A DNA stretch of 64,000 bases from Gammaproteobacteria bacterium. GTDB lineage: Bacteria; Pseudomonadota; Gammaproteobacteria; Steroidobacterales; Steroidobacteraceae. Every line of letters starts with the position of its first letter. Within the stretch, counting starts at the first letter, position 1. Below are positions 45,216 through 53,488 of the stretch, piece by piece. Location: assembly GCA_025358295.1 (NCBI GenBank), contig JANYJY010000074.1, positions 16,006-80,005 of the forward strand. Reading direction: 5' to 3'. Under the pieces are notes generated by a model, which was not told where the DNA came from, ran no database searches, and saw only the letters and a program-made list of their open reading frames with translations. The translations under genes were made by a program, and so were the position numbers.

Positions 45216-45643
45216 AGAACCCGCAATACCTTGATTCGGGGATCGTTCGCCACATCTTTTGCCCAAGCATAACTAACCACGGTCGGATCGGCTATGACCG
45301 CGCGTATCAATAGCGCAATATCTCTGTAGGCAACCGGCTTTACTTGACCTTGAATGAGCGCGAGCCGCAGCACGCTGCGGTCATAGGTGGTCTCGGACAT
45401 GGAAACGATATTCTGCAGAAATATTTCCTTGACGCGTGCATCGACTTCATCGAGCACTGGCCGCAGCCGATCGCCGTTGTGGATAACAGTCAGCCCGAGA
45501 AAAAGTTTGCGCACCTCATGCGAGTCGAGTTGTTCGATTTTGCTGTCCGCGCTGACGATGAGCACAAGCTGTTCGGCGGCCGACGCCGGCCTTGCCATTA
45601 TCAGCAGGGTAACGAGCACGGTCGTGACCGCGATTTTTTTCAC
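45203..45643 (-). CDS. PstS-like periplasmic substrate-binding protein
   Basis: Exported protein of 146 residues starting at GTG 45643 (signal peptide VTTVLVTLLIMARPASA). The mature part (QLVLIVSADSKIEQLDSHEVRKLFLGL ... YAWAKDVANDPRIKVLRV) matches the compact PstS-like/'phosphate ABC transporter substrate-binding' proteins found beside kinases rather than beside transporters. It may present a ligand to the kinase encoded downstream. Its GTG overlaps the preceding stop as GTGA, and its end overlaps the kinase start by 13 bases. Confidence 0.82.
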   Translation of the reverse strand: MKKIAVTTVLVTLLIMARPASAAEQLVLIVSADSKIEQLDSHEVRKLFLGLTVIHNGDRLRPVLDEVDARVKEIFLQNIVSMSETTYDRSVLRLALIQGQVKPVAYRDIALLIRAVIADPTVVSYAWAKDVANDPRIKVLRVLWYD

Positions 45644-46740
45644 GGAATTGCAGCGCTCCATTGCGCACGTAATTCATTCGACTTTTGGGACAGCGAAACG
45701 ATGTGAGAAATTTCGAAGGTCAACGCCTGGCGCCGGGTGAAATCCCAGCGCAGGCCGAGAGCCTGCCGACGCAACGCAATTTCGATATCGCCGTCAGCGT
45801 CGTTGAATAACGCGACGTAGCGCGATTCTTGCAACCGCGCGGAACATTCCAATCGCCCGAAGACGGTGAAGCGCCTGGGCAGCTGCCTCTCGAATTGCAG
45901 GTAACCGGACGTGAAACTTTCGTGTTGGGAGATCTGCATCAGCGACACGTCAACGTAATAGCCGGCCGCAACGATCCGCCATGGCTCTGCCGTCCAATCG
46001 CTGTATGCACCATAGATGCTGAGCTTGAGGTTGTTCGAGTTCAGCGAAGCCAATGTGCGCGCACTGCTGACGGAGAGATCATCGTGCCCAAACAACAATC
46101 CCAGGCTGCTGGCGCCGGTATAGTGCGGCAGGTAGGCGAGCCGTCCCGTCACGGATAATCTGTGCCTCCCCGGATTGCTGCCAATCAGGCTAAAGGCATC
46201 CAGTTGCTGGTCCGACAGAACGGGCGCGGCGCCGACCCCGCTGGATATTTGAATCGCCCCGTCCTTGCCGAACGGTTGACGCGACTCGAACAGCGCTCCG
46301 ATGATGTGTTGGGGAATTATCCCGTGTTCGTCCTCCCAACGTTCGATGTAGGGCCGCGTGATGTCGGTTTGCAAGTATTGCCCATGATGATGCTCCGTGT
46401 TCCAGGCACTCGCGGGCTGATGAAAACGGCCAAGCCAGAGAACCGTTTCCGGAACGAACTCGAAACCCATTTGAAACCGCTCGAGGTCGCGCTCGTCGGG
46501 GGTTACGTAGTACTCGCCAAAGACACGGAATCGATGTGCGGTTGCGCCAAAGACCAGGTCGGCGTCGATCCAAGGGTCGGCGCCTCCCGAGTGAGTCTGA
46601 CCAGTCCCGTGAAATGCCTCAGCCGCGACGAAGACTTCGAAATCGCTGGACGAATGCTCGTGCTCCGCAATTGCCAGGTTCGCAGAAAGGACTCCCAGGG
46701 CGGTACCGAGCAGAACTTCTCTAAGGCGACAATTGAACAT
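45640..46740 (-). CDS. outer-membrane beta-barrel protein, porin-like
   Basis: Exported protein of 366 residues (signal peptide ending near ANLAIA) with alternating amphipathic strands ending mostly in aromatic residues (FRVFGEYYVTPDERDLERFQMGFEFVPE; GYLQFERQLPRRFTVFGRLE), consistent with an outer-membrane barrel. A His-rich stretch (AEHEHSSS at the mature N-terminus; NTEHHHGQYL) might bind metal. It heads the operon barrel / binding protein / kinase / receiver. The exact family is not recognised. Confidence 0.7.
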   Translation of the reverse strand: MFNCRLREVLLGTALGVLSANLAIAEHEHSSSDFEVFVAAEAFHGTGQTHSGGADPWIDADLVFGATAHRFRVFGEYYVTPDERDLERFQMGFEFVPETVLWLGRFHQPASAWNTEHHHGQYLQTDITRPYIERWEDEHGIIPQHIIGALFESRQPFGKDGAIQISSGVGAAPVLSDQQLDAFSLIGSNPGRHRLSVTGRLAYLPHYTGASSLGLLFGHDDLSVSSARTLASLNSNNLKLSIYGAYSDWTAEPWRIVAAGYYVDVSLMQISQHESFTSGYLQFERQLPRRFTVFGRLECSARLQESRYVALFNDADGDIEIALRRQALGLRWDFTRRQALTFEISHIVSLSQKSNELRAQWSAAIP

Positions 46741-47032
46741 TCCAGGCGCTCCAGGCGTGCAGGCATGCGCGCCGATTCTTGATGGTGTGGTCGGGAACCA
46801 ATATCGCTACTTTGCCGGGCAAAGACGAACGCCGCGAGTCGGGAATGACTGTATACGGCAGCGGGCGTTGCCTGGCCCCTGAGGGGCTTGCGGTTCAGAG
46901 ACAGTGCACATAGACTCGGGGAAGCTGCAGGTGGAATTCGCAACCAGGGAGTGAGGTTGTCGGAAACTCAAAAAAGAATATCGCCGTGCATGAGGCGTCA
47001 GCCCCGCGGGGAACAATGATCGGATCGCCTTG

Positions 47033-47734
47033 ATGCCGCGCATCTACAAAGCTGAGGCTGAAATTGTCGCCTATCGGCGCAAGAGCCTGCGCCTCGTGCT
47101 GGCCGATGAACGGACCATACTTCGCTGCGGCGTTCGGGCAATGCTCCAAGGAGAGCCCGACCTTGAGGTAATCGGCGAAGCAAGCCAAGTATCCGACGCG
47201 ATTGCTTTGGCAAGGTGCCTGCAGCCCGATGTCCTCGTCACGGATGTGTTTGAAAATGGCAGCGCAATTGCGGCGATCCGCGAGATCCAGCGCGAGTGCG
47301 TGGGCGTGCGCGTCGTGATGTTGACCGGCTGTAAAGATCAGCAATGCGAGCGTGCCGCCATGCTCGCCGGTGCCCATGCCTATGTCACCATCGATGCGCC
47401 GATCGACGTTTTGCTGCGCGCGATTCGCGCGGAGATTTCCGATATCGACCTTCCAGCAGCCCCAAGACTCATCGCCGCGCCCCGCCAGCGCTCGGCTAAT
47501 ATGTTCGAAAGAGCATCGGCAGAGATGACGGAGCGTGAACGTGAGGTTCTTGTTCGCGTTGCGCTCGGCTTTTCCAGCAAGCGGATTGCCGCGGATCTCG
47601 GGCGCAGCGTCAAGACGATCGAGAAACATCGCTTCAAGATGATGCATAAACTCGGTCTACGCAATGCCTCCGCCGTGACGCGCTATGCGATCGACAACGG
47701 ATTGCTGGATGACGCCAGCGCAGCTCTGGAATAA
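47033..47734 (+). CDS. NarL/FixJ-family response regulator with atypical receiver
   Basis: Regulator of 233 residues: receiver domain (about 18-135) and LuxR-type helix-turn-helix (about 168-228, MTEREREVLVRVALGFSSKRIAADLGRSVKTIEKHRFKMM). The acceptor Asp71 is kept (VLVTDVFE), but the acidic pair is Asp-Glu (LADERT) and the conserved Lys is replaced by Ile120 (AYVTIDAPID). Phosphorylation control may therefore be altered. ATG 47033 is used; a TTG precedes it. The 290 bases upstream hold no other gene. It is convergent with the SHOCT gene. Confidence 0.87.
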   Translation: MPRIYKAEAEIVAYRRKSLRLVLADERTILRCGVRAMLQGEPDLEVIGEASQVSDAIALARCLQPDVLVTDVFENGSAIAAIREIQRECVGVRVVMLTGCKDQQCERAAMLAGAHAYVTIDAPIDVLLRAIRAEISDIDLPAAPRLIAAPRQRSANMFERASAEMTEREREVLVRVALGFSSKRIAADLGRSVKTIEKHRFKMMHKLGLRNASAVTRYAIDNGLLDDASAALE

Positions 47735-47781
47735 CGCGCGGCATGTCTTCCTGCTGAGAGCTAAAGAGACTCACCTCCAAG

Positions 47782-48228
47782 CTACGGCTCGGCCAGAATC
47801 GCTTTCTGCCGGTCACGATAAACATCCTCCGTGACCAGCCCTTCGTCGTAGAAATGCTTCAGCTCGCGAAGCTTTGCCTCCTTTGAAGCAATAGGGGCGT
47901 AACTCGTGGTCGGGGACGCGGGCACGGCAGCGGCCGAAGCCACTGCCGCAGGCGGGGACGATGTCGCCGCGGGTGCTGGGGCCGGGCGCCCCGCGGCGGC
48001 GCGCGACGCGCGGGGTCCATTCGTGCACGCCTTGAGACAGTTATTGTGTTCAGCAGGACATTCAACGTTACCGCGCTCAGGAAATCCTGCGAATATCTGC
48101 GGACACTGTTCATAGTGCGCATTGCAGGACGCGGTGCACTCAGATTCGCTCACTTGGGGCGCGCGCACCCATTGCACCGTGCCGCAGCCACTGAGAATCA
48201 AGGAAAGTGCGATGGCGGTCTTTTTCAT
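47782..48228 (-). CDS. SHOCT-domain lipoprotein, last gene of the cbb3 operon
   Basis: Lipoprotein of 148 residues with signal peptide and lipobox (LSLILSGC, Cys15). Six more cysteines in CTASCNAHYEQCPQIFAG and CPAEHNNCLKACT suggest disulfides or metal binding. A Pro/Ala-rich linker leads to a C-terminal SHOCT domain (KEAKLRELKHFYDEGLVTEDVYRDRQKAILAEP). Its ATG overlaps the stop of the copper ATPase gene (ATGA), placing it at the end of the respiratory operon. The function is unknown; it might serve oxidase assembly. Confidence 0.8.
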   Translation of the reverse strand: MKKTAIALSLILSGCGTVQWVRAPQVSESECTASCNAHYEQCPQIFAGFPERGNVECPAEHNNCLKACTNGPRASRAAAGRPAPAPAATSSPPAAVASAAAVPASPTTSYAPIASKEAKLRELKHFYDEGLVTEDVYRDRQKAILAEP

Positions 48229-50345
48229 TGTCTGGTCTCCCGCTTTTTGGATCCATTGAGCTCAGCACGGCTGAGGCGCATCGAATTGTGCACCACACAT
48301 ACGCTCGATAGCACCATTGCGGCCGCTGCCATAATGGGCCGCAACATGCCATATGCCGCAATGATGACAGCCACCGCGTTATAGAGGAATGCCCAGGCGA
48401 GATTCTGCCGGACGATATGCAGTGTTCTGCGCGCAAGTCCCAGTAGCCGAGGAATCTCGAGAAGATCCTCACGCAAAATGACGACGTCAGCCGACTCCTT
48501 TGCGAGGTCCGCTGCCGGGCCGAAGGCGATGCCAACGTCGGCGGCGCCGAGCGCCGGGGCGTCATTGACGCCGTCCCCGACCATGGCGACGACTCTCCCC
48601 GAAGCGCGCAGCGCACTCACGCGCAACGGCTTCTCCATGGGCGAGAGCTCGCCCGCGTAGTCTATTAGGCCAATGCCGTCAGCGACGCGTGCCACGACAT
48701 CTCGGCGATCCCCGGACAGCAAGTGACTAACCACCCCCATCCGGCTCAGGGTACGCAGCGTCTCGACAGCTTCGGGTCGCCGCGGATCGTCGAGAACCAG
48801 TTCACCGTCAAGACGTCCGTCGATGGCAATCGCAACCGTACTGGACGCCCTATCGACGGCAGAAGTCGCGGGCAAGTCAATGCCGCAGGCGCCTAGCCAG
48901 GACAATTTGCCGACGTCAACACGGTGGCCCTCGACCCACCCTTGGACGCCGGCGCCGGCCGTCACTCGTACCTCAGTCGCCGCGGGGACCCGCTCGCCGC
49001 GAGCACGTACCGCAGCAACAATTGCTCGGGCGAATGGGTGGCTCACCATCTGCTCCACGCCGGCAGCGAGCCTTAAACCGGCGATGCCCGCACTTGTGCC
49101 GGGCGAAGCGAAGTAGTCGACGACTTCGGGTTGCCCCACGGTGAGGGTGCCGGTCTTATCGAAGGCAATCACACGCACTCGCGACAGCGTCTCGAGCACC
49201 GCCCCGCTGCGCACCAGGCAGCCGCGACCTATCGCGATGGACAGTGCAATGGTCGTCGCCATGGGGGTCGCGATACCGAGTGCGCAGGGACACGCCACGA
49301 CCAGCACCGCGAGCGCCGCCTGAAAGCCCCGCTCCCAGTCGCCCGACAATCCCCACCAACAACAGCTACCGGCGGCGATCAGCGCCACCGCGGGAATGAA
49401 TATGGCGATGACGCGATCCACCACCGCTTCTATCGGCGCGCGGCGGTCCCGAGCTTCGAACGCAAAGCGCTCGACCCGATCGGCGAGCGTCTCGGCTACT
49501 CCTGAGGCGCGGATCTGCAGCGCCCCGTCCACGGCCGTGGAGCCCGCGTTAACGACATCCCCAGGCACGATCCCCCGGGGCCGCCATTCTCCGGTCAACA
49601 ACGGTTCGCTGATATCGGCGCTGCCCGCCTCTACCGTGCCGTCCACCGGAATCTCTTCCCCGGCCCGCACATGGACAATTTCGTCGCGGGACACGGAGCT
49701 GGGTGGGACATCGAGTTCCGCGCCATTCCTGAACAGCCGAGCTCGCCGGCGCGTTCCGCTCATGGTGGGCACGAGCAGCGCGAGCGCGCGGCGCCGCGAC
49801 TCGGCGTCAAGGTATTGGCCCAGCGTCACGAATACGAGCACCATGGTTCCCGAGTCATAGTAAAGATAGCGGCCGCCGCGCAGGGTTTGAGTGGCCGAAA
49901 AGCCGATGGCTGCGAACGCACCGAGCCCGACCAAAGTCTCGAGTGTGAGGCGACCTCGAAAAAGCCCCTTTATTGCAATACGCAGCATCGGTACGCCGAG
50001 CAGTGCAAACACGGCGAGCGAGCAGACCAGCATGATCCATGAACTGGTGCGAATCACCTCGGGGCCCAAGGCGTCCAAGGTTCCGAGGTAGGCCAAGCTC
50101 TGAAACATCATGATATTGCCGCTGAGAAGCGCGGCGAGACCCAGCTTCGCCAGAAACCAGTCGGCGCGCCCCCCCTCCCCCGCATCGCCGATGATGCGAA
50201 ACACGAGGACGCAGCCGACGCAACAAAACAGGAGAGTCTCCGCTCCCCGGCTCTCTCGATGCGGCCGCGAAGGCAGCGGCAATCGGCAATGCGCGCACTG
50301 GCGTGACGCAAATCCACGGATAAAGCCGGCATCTGTTGCCGACAT
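48225..50345 (-). CDS. ccoI: CcoI/FixI-type copper-translocating P-type ATPase
   Basis: P1B-type ATPase of 706 residues supplying copper to cbb3 oxidase. N-terminal CAHCRLP and FCCVGC motifs (about 17-20 and 41-45) are those of CcoI. The usual HMA domain that follows is not visible; the first TM helices start almost directly. Then come the CPC motif (VVACPCALGIATP), DKTGTLT, SHPFARAI and GDGVNDAPALGAADVGIAFG. The start is taken as the ATG overlapping the previous stop (TGATG); an ATG three codons earlier is also available. It overlaps the SHOCT gene by 4 bases. Confidence 0.9.
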   Translation of the reverse strand: MSATDAGFIRGFASRQCAHCRLPLPSRPHRESRGAETLLFCCVGCVLVFRIIGDAGEGGRADWFLAKLGLAALLSGNIMMFQSLAYLGTLDALGPEVIRTSSWIMLVCSLAVFALLGVPMLRIAIKGLFRGRLTLETLVGLGAFAAIGFSATQTLRGGRYLYYDSGTMVLVFVTLGQYLDAESRRRALALLVPTMSGTRRRARLFRNGAELDVPPSSVSRDEIVHVRAGEEIPVDGTVEAGSADISEPLLTGEWRPRGIVPGDVVNAGSTAVDGALQIRASGVAETLADRVERFAFEARDRRAPIEAVVDRVIAIFIPAVALIAAGSCCWWGLSGDWERGFQAALAVLVVACPCALGIATPMATTIALSIAIGRGCLVRSGAVLETLSRVRVIAFDKTGTLTVGQPEVVDYFASPGTSAGIAGLRLAAGVEQMVSHPFARAIVAAVRARGERVPAATEVRVTAGAGVQGWVEGHRVDVGKLSWLGACGIDLPATSAVDRASSTVAIAIDGRLDGELVLDDPRRPEAVETLRTLSRMGVVSHLLSGDRRDVVARVADGIGLIDYAGELSPMEKPLRVSALRASGRVVAMVGDGVNDAPALGAADVGIAFGPAADLAKESADVVILREDLLEIPRLLGLARRTLHIVRQNLAWAFLYNAVAVIIAAYGMLRPIMAAAAMVLSSVCVVHNSMRLSRAELNGSKKRETRQ

Positions 50346-51067
50346 CACCACCATCCCGTCGACGGCACCAATCCAAAATTAGCGAGGCCTCGCAATATCA
50401 AGATCACTCCCAGCAGGGCCAAGAGAGCGCCCGCCCACCGCTGGGTCCTGACGCGTCTCAGCAGCGACTGCGGAAACAGTGTCAAGGCGAATATCGCAGG
50501 CCCCGTACCCAGCCCGAATACGAGCATCGTTAGTGCACCCATGGCCGGAGTCCCGGCGAGCGTCGCTCGGCTCGCGGCGGCGTACACGAGCGCGCACGGC
50601 AGCCAACCTTGCAAAGCTCCCAACAGTAGCGGCGTCGCCGCTGCGGGCGCGCGATTCAATCGCATGCGGCCTGCGATGAGCCAGCGTCCCAAACCCGCCG
50701 CCGCCACCAGCCGCGCGGGATCGCGAAACCAACCCATCATCGACAGGCCAAATACCATGGCCGCGCTGCCGGCTGCAATCGCGACAATTCCCGCGAATCC
50801 AAAGTGGCCGGCCATCGCTTGCGCGATTTGCCCAAAGGCGCCGACGATGAGGCCGATCACTGCATACGTGCCGATACGTCCAATGTTGAAGAGCACCCGC
50901 AGGCCGCAACGCCTTCCCGGGGTCGCACCCCTGGGAACGAACTGGGCCGTGCACATCGTCACATAAGGGCCGCACATGGCGACACAATGGGCACTGCCGA
51001 GCAGTGACGCGCCGAACAGGAGCACCAAGTCGCCGCCCATCGGTAGATCAACGTGGTGCAGGTGCAC
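50345..51067 (-). CDS. TauE/SafE-family (UreH/DsbD-TM-like) membrane protein
   Basis: Protein of 240 residues with six predicted TM helices. The start HHVDLPMGGDLVLLFGASLLGSAHCVAMCGPYV is typical of the 'sulfite exporter TauE/SafE' / DsbD_2-like proteins that sit in cco clusters, with the AHCVAMCGP Cys-containing motif. It is thought to take part in copper handling or haem/thiol chemistry for cbb3 maturation; this role is by family association. It lies 15 bases after ccoS and touches ccoI. Confidence 0.85.
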   Translation of the reverse strand: MHLHHVDLPMGGDLVLLFGASLLGSAHCVAMCGPYVTMCTAQFVPRGATPGRRCGLRVLFNIGRIGTYAVIGLIVGAFGQIAQAMAGHFGFAGIVAIAAGSAAMVFGLSMMGWFRDPARLVAAAGLGRWLIAGRMRLNRAPAAATPLLLGALQGWLPCALVYAAASRATLAGTPAMGALTMLVFGLGTGPAIFALTLFPQSLLRRVRTQRWAGALLALLGVILILRGLANFGLVPSTGWW

Positions 51068-51082
51068 GATGTGTCTCGAGGC

Positions 51083-51259
51083 TTACTGCCCCACGGTTTT
51101 CGCCGACTCGTCGATGGCCACGCCGTCTTTGGGCCAAATTTGATATTTACCTTCCTCGACATCGCGAAACTGCCCGGTACGCACCGCCCAAAGGAACACG
51201 CACCACGCCGACATCGACATGAGAAAGGAGCTGAAGAACATATAGAAAGTGACGTCCAT
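51083..51259 (-). CDS. ccoS: cbb3 oxidase assembly protein CcoS
   Basis: Membrane protein of 58 residues: one TM helix (about 3-25) followed by the CcoS signature FLWAVRTGQFRDVEEGKYQIWPKD. CcoS is needed for cofactor insertion into cbb3 oxidase. ATG 51259 shares one base with the preceding stop (TGATG). The short frame was found inside a longer unrelated frame, only its end being real. Confidence 0.85.
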   Translation of the reverse strand: MDVTFYMFFSSFLMSMSAWCVFLWAVRTGQFRDVEEGKYQIWPKDGVAIDESAKTVGQ

Positions 51260-51750
51260 CAGATTCCCTCTTGAATTGCCGGCAGTGCCGGCACTTGGGC
51301 ATTCCATGCCACCCCCATGACATTGTTCAACACCGCGAAAGCAGCTGCCGTCATCAACGGCTGTGCGACGACGATCGCGATGAAGCGCAGGAATACCCGG
51401 TCCGCGGCCCGGCCGTCCGGGATCGAGCCATACGTCACCGTAAAGCGGAATAGGAACCGGGCGAGCAGCAGGTTGGTGACCGCGTATATCACCCAACACA
51501 GGACGACCGCCACCCGGCCCCAACGATGCAAGGGCACTCCGGCAACCACCGCCAGAAATAGCACGAACCAAACAAGGAACAATTGGAACAACCGCCGTGA
51601 TTGCCCCTCAGCCTCGACCACCGGCAGCGCGCCGCGGCGCGACCGCAAGTTCTGGATCCGTGCAAATACCCACACCAGAGGCACGAGCAGCGCGGGCACC
51701 ATGTACGACGTGAACGCAATCTCGATGATTCGAAAGAAAAGCGGACTCAT
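51259..51750 (-). CDS. four-TM membrane protein, function unknown
   Basis: Protein of 163 residues with four hydrophobic helices (near 8-28, 52-75, 78-100, 125-150) and basic loops (ARIQNLRSRRGALP). No named family is recognised. It sits between ccoO and ccoS with tight spacing (25 bases and 1-base overlap), where canonical operons have ccoG or ccoH, so an assembly role is plausible but unproven. Confidence 0.75.
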   Translation of the reverse strand: MSPLFFRIIEIAFTSYMVPALLVPLVWVFARIQNLRSRRGALPVVEAEGQSRRLFQLFLVWFVLFLAVVAGVPLHRWGRVAVVLCWVIYAVTNLLLARFLFRFTVTYGSIPDGRAADRVFLRFIAIVVAQPLMTAAAFAVLNNVMGVAWNAQVPALPAIQEGI

Positions 51751-51774
51751 GCGGATTCCCCCTGCCTCTGCCGA

Positions 51775-53469
51775 TCAACGCGCTGCTGAGAAACCTGCCC
51801 GGGTCGGCAGCGGTATACCGTTGCGCGCGCTTGCCAGCGACAGCGAGTAATAGACCAGCGCCCAGCGTCGCTTGTCGCTGAACGCCTGTTTGTCCGCGTC
51901 GCTCATTTTCTCCAGGTCCGCAGACGTGGGCAGAGACGCGACGTAGCCCTGCAACTCCTGCAGATCATCCTCGTTGAACATCGCCTTGCCGTTGACTTGC
52001 GTCCTCCAGGCCTTCAGATCCGGGAAAGCCTCGCGCGGGTACAGGATGGTGTCGTAGAACGAGGGCATCGGAGTGCCGTTGAGCCCGGTATTGAACGTTC
52101 GATAAATGTCCGCGGGCGTATCTCCGAACTTGAAGGCGCCGGATGTAAAATCGAATGGATGGATGGGTGTCTCCCAATCATCCACTAGTTCGCTGGAGGA
52201 TGGTCCATCGCCCTTGCCTGCGCCTCCATGGCAGGACCAGCATTGCAATATGCGGTAAACCATGCGCCCCTCCGTGATGACCGCCGCCGGAACTTCCCTG
52301 ATCGTCGAATACGGTGGCGCGGGTACCGCGATCGCATCCGGGACAGATTCCGACTTGAATCGCTGCGATAGCGTCTTGACGTAGTCAACGAGATCCCAAC
52401 GGTCCTGTTCCGGAATCACGTGACCGTCGGCTGCATTGCCCCATGCGGGCATGATCTGTCCCTTGCGCACGCCACGGCTGATCGTGCGGAAAATGTCCTC
52501 ATCGGTGGGCAGGGCGCCGGAAGGCGTCGTGCGGCTCTTGAAGGCTCCCGTCGTGAAATCACGCGGCTGGGGATTGAGGAAGTGATACGCCGCATTGAAA
52601 TTGGTCGAACTCTTGGCATCCGCGGTCGTGCGGCCGTTGCCATACATACCGTGGCAGCCGGAGCACTTGTTGTCGAATATGATTTTGCCGCGCGCCGTGC
52701 GTAGTTCCAGCGGTTCGTGCGTGGCAGATCGGTGCACGGCCGGCCATGCCTCCCAGGTCCGCCAGTCGCCGATCGCCGTGCCGATCTTCTGCATGTACGC
52801 CTCTACACCGACCATCTCCTCGGTCGGTACCGGACCGTAATCGTGCATGTCGATGACGCCATCGCCGTGGCTACCGTCGGCATTCAGAGGGTAGACATCC
52901 AGCTCCTTGAAATTCGCGGGTAATTGCCCGATGGCCTCGAGCTCGGACTTCGTGACGCGTCCATCGTGGTTCGTATCGTATTTCTGGATGAACTCGGTCA
53001 CTGCGCGGTCGTGCGCGGCGTCCTCGGAAAACAGCCACGAGTAAGCCGGCATCATCGATTCTGGTTCAACGTCACGTGGATTCCAGTGATGCGCGTAATG
53101 CCATTCGTCCGAGCGCCGGTTCCCCTCGCGCGACAGATCAGGGCCGATGCGACGAGTCCCGAACATCTGCGGCACATCGTAGATAAATTCACCTGCCTGA
53201 CTGACGGGCCCCCACTTATCGGTATCTCGGTTGACCGGGCGGACGAACTGCGAGTGGCAGTACCAACAACCCTCGCGAATGTAAACCTTACGGCCCAAGT
53301 TTTCGATGTCGGTGCGGTGCGGCGTCGCGAGCGTCTTGCCCTCGATCGTCGTCACCGTCTCGGGCCGGGTCAACGACTTTTCGAGATAGGGAATGAGTCC
53401 TTGGCTCGTCATGGACAACGCGTAGAAACCGAGGGCCGCAATGAGAATCACCGGTTCGATGCGGTTCAA
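51775..53469 (-). CDS. ccoO: CcoO-type cytochrome c with EF-hand insert, fused to two extra cytochrome c domains
   Basis: Protein of 564 residues. Residues 1-150 match CcoO: TM helix 5-25, haem site CWYCH (68-72), and the Met ligand in ESMMPAY (139-140). Residues 165-210 carry an EF-hand loop (DTNHDGRVTKSE, 165-176) and a second calcium-site-like loop (198-210), absent from normal CcoO. Then two cytochrome c domains follow: CSGCH 269-273 with Met340, and CWSCH 410-414 with Met468. Canonical CcoO has about 200 residues and one haem. The extra domains resemble the diheme protein encoded at 55104-55871. It is the expected electron entry subunit of the oxidase. Confidence 0.88.
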   Translation of the reverse strand: MNRIEPVILIAALGFYALSMTSQGLIPYLEKSLTRPETVTTIEGKTLATPHRTDIENLGRKVYIREGCWYCHSQFVRPVNRDTDKWGPVSQAGEFIYDVPQMFGTRRIGPDLSREGNRRSDEWHYAHHWNPRDVEPESMMPAYSWLFSEDAAHDRAVTEFIQKYDTNHDGRVTKSELEAIGQLPANFKELDVYPLNADGSHGDGVIDMHDYGPVPTEEMVGVEAYMQKIGTAIGDWRTWEAWPAVHRSATHEPLELRTARGKIIFDNKCSGCHGMYGNGRTTADAKSSTNFNAAYHFLNPQPRDFTTGAFKSRTTPSGALPTDEDIFRTISRGVRKGQIMPAWGNAADGHVIPEQDRWDLVDYVKTLSQRFKSESVPDAIAVPAPPYSTIREVPAAVITEGRMVYRILQCWSCHGGAGKGDGPSSSELVDDWETPIHPFDFTSGAFKFGDTPADIYRTFNTGLNGTPMPSFYDTILYPREAFPDLKAWRTQVNGKAMFNEDDLQELQGYVASLPTSADLEKMSDADKQAFSDKRRWALVYYSLSLASARNGIPLPTRAGFSAAR

Positions 53470-53488
53470 GTGCTATTACTCCCGTTCC

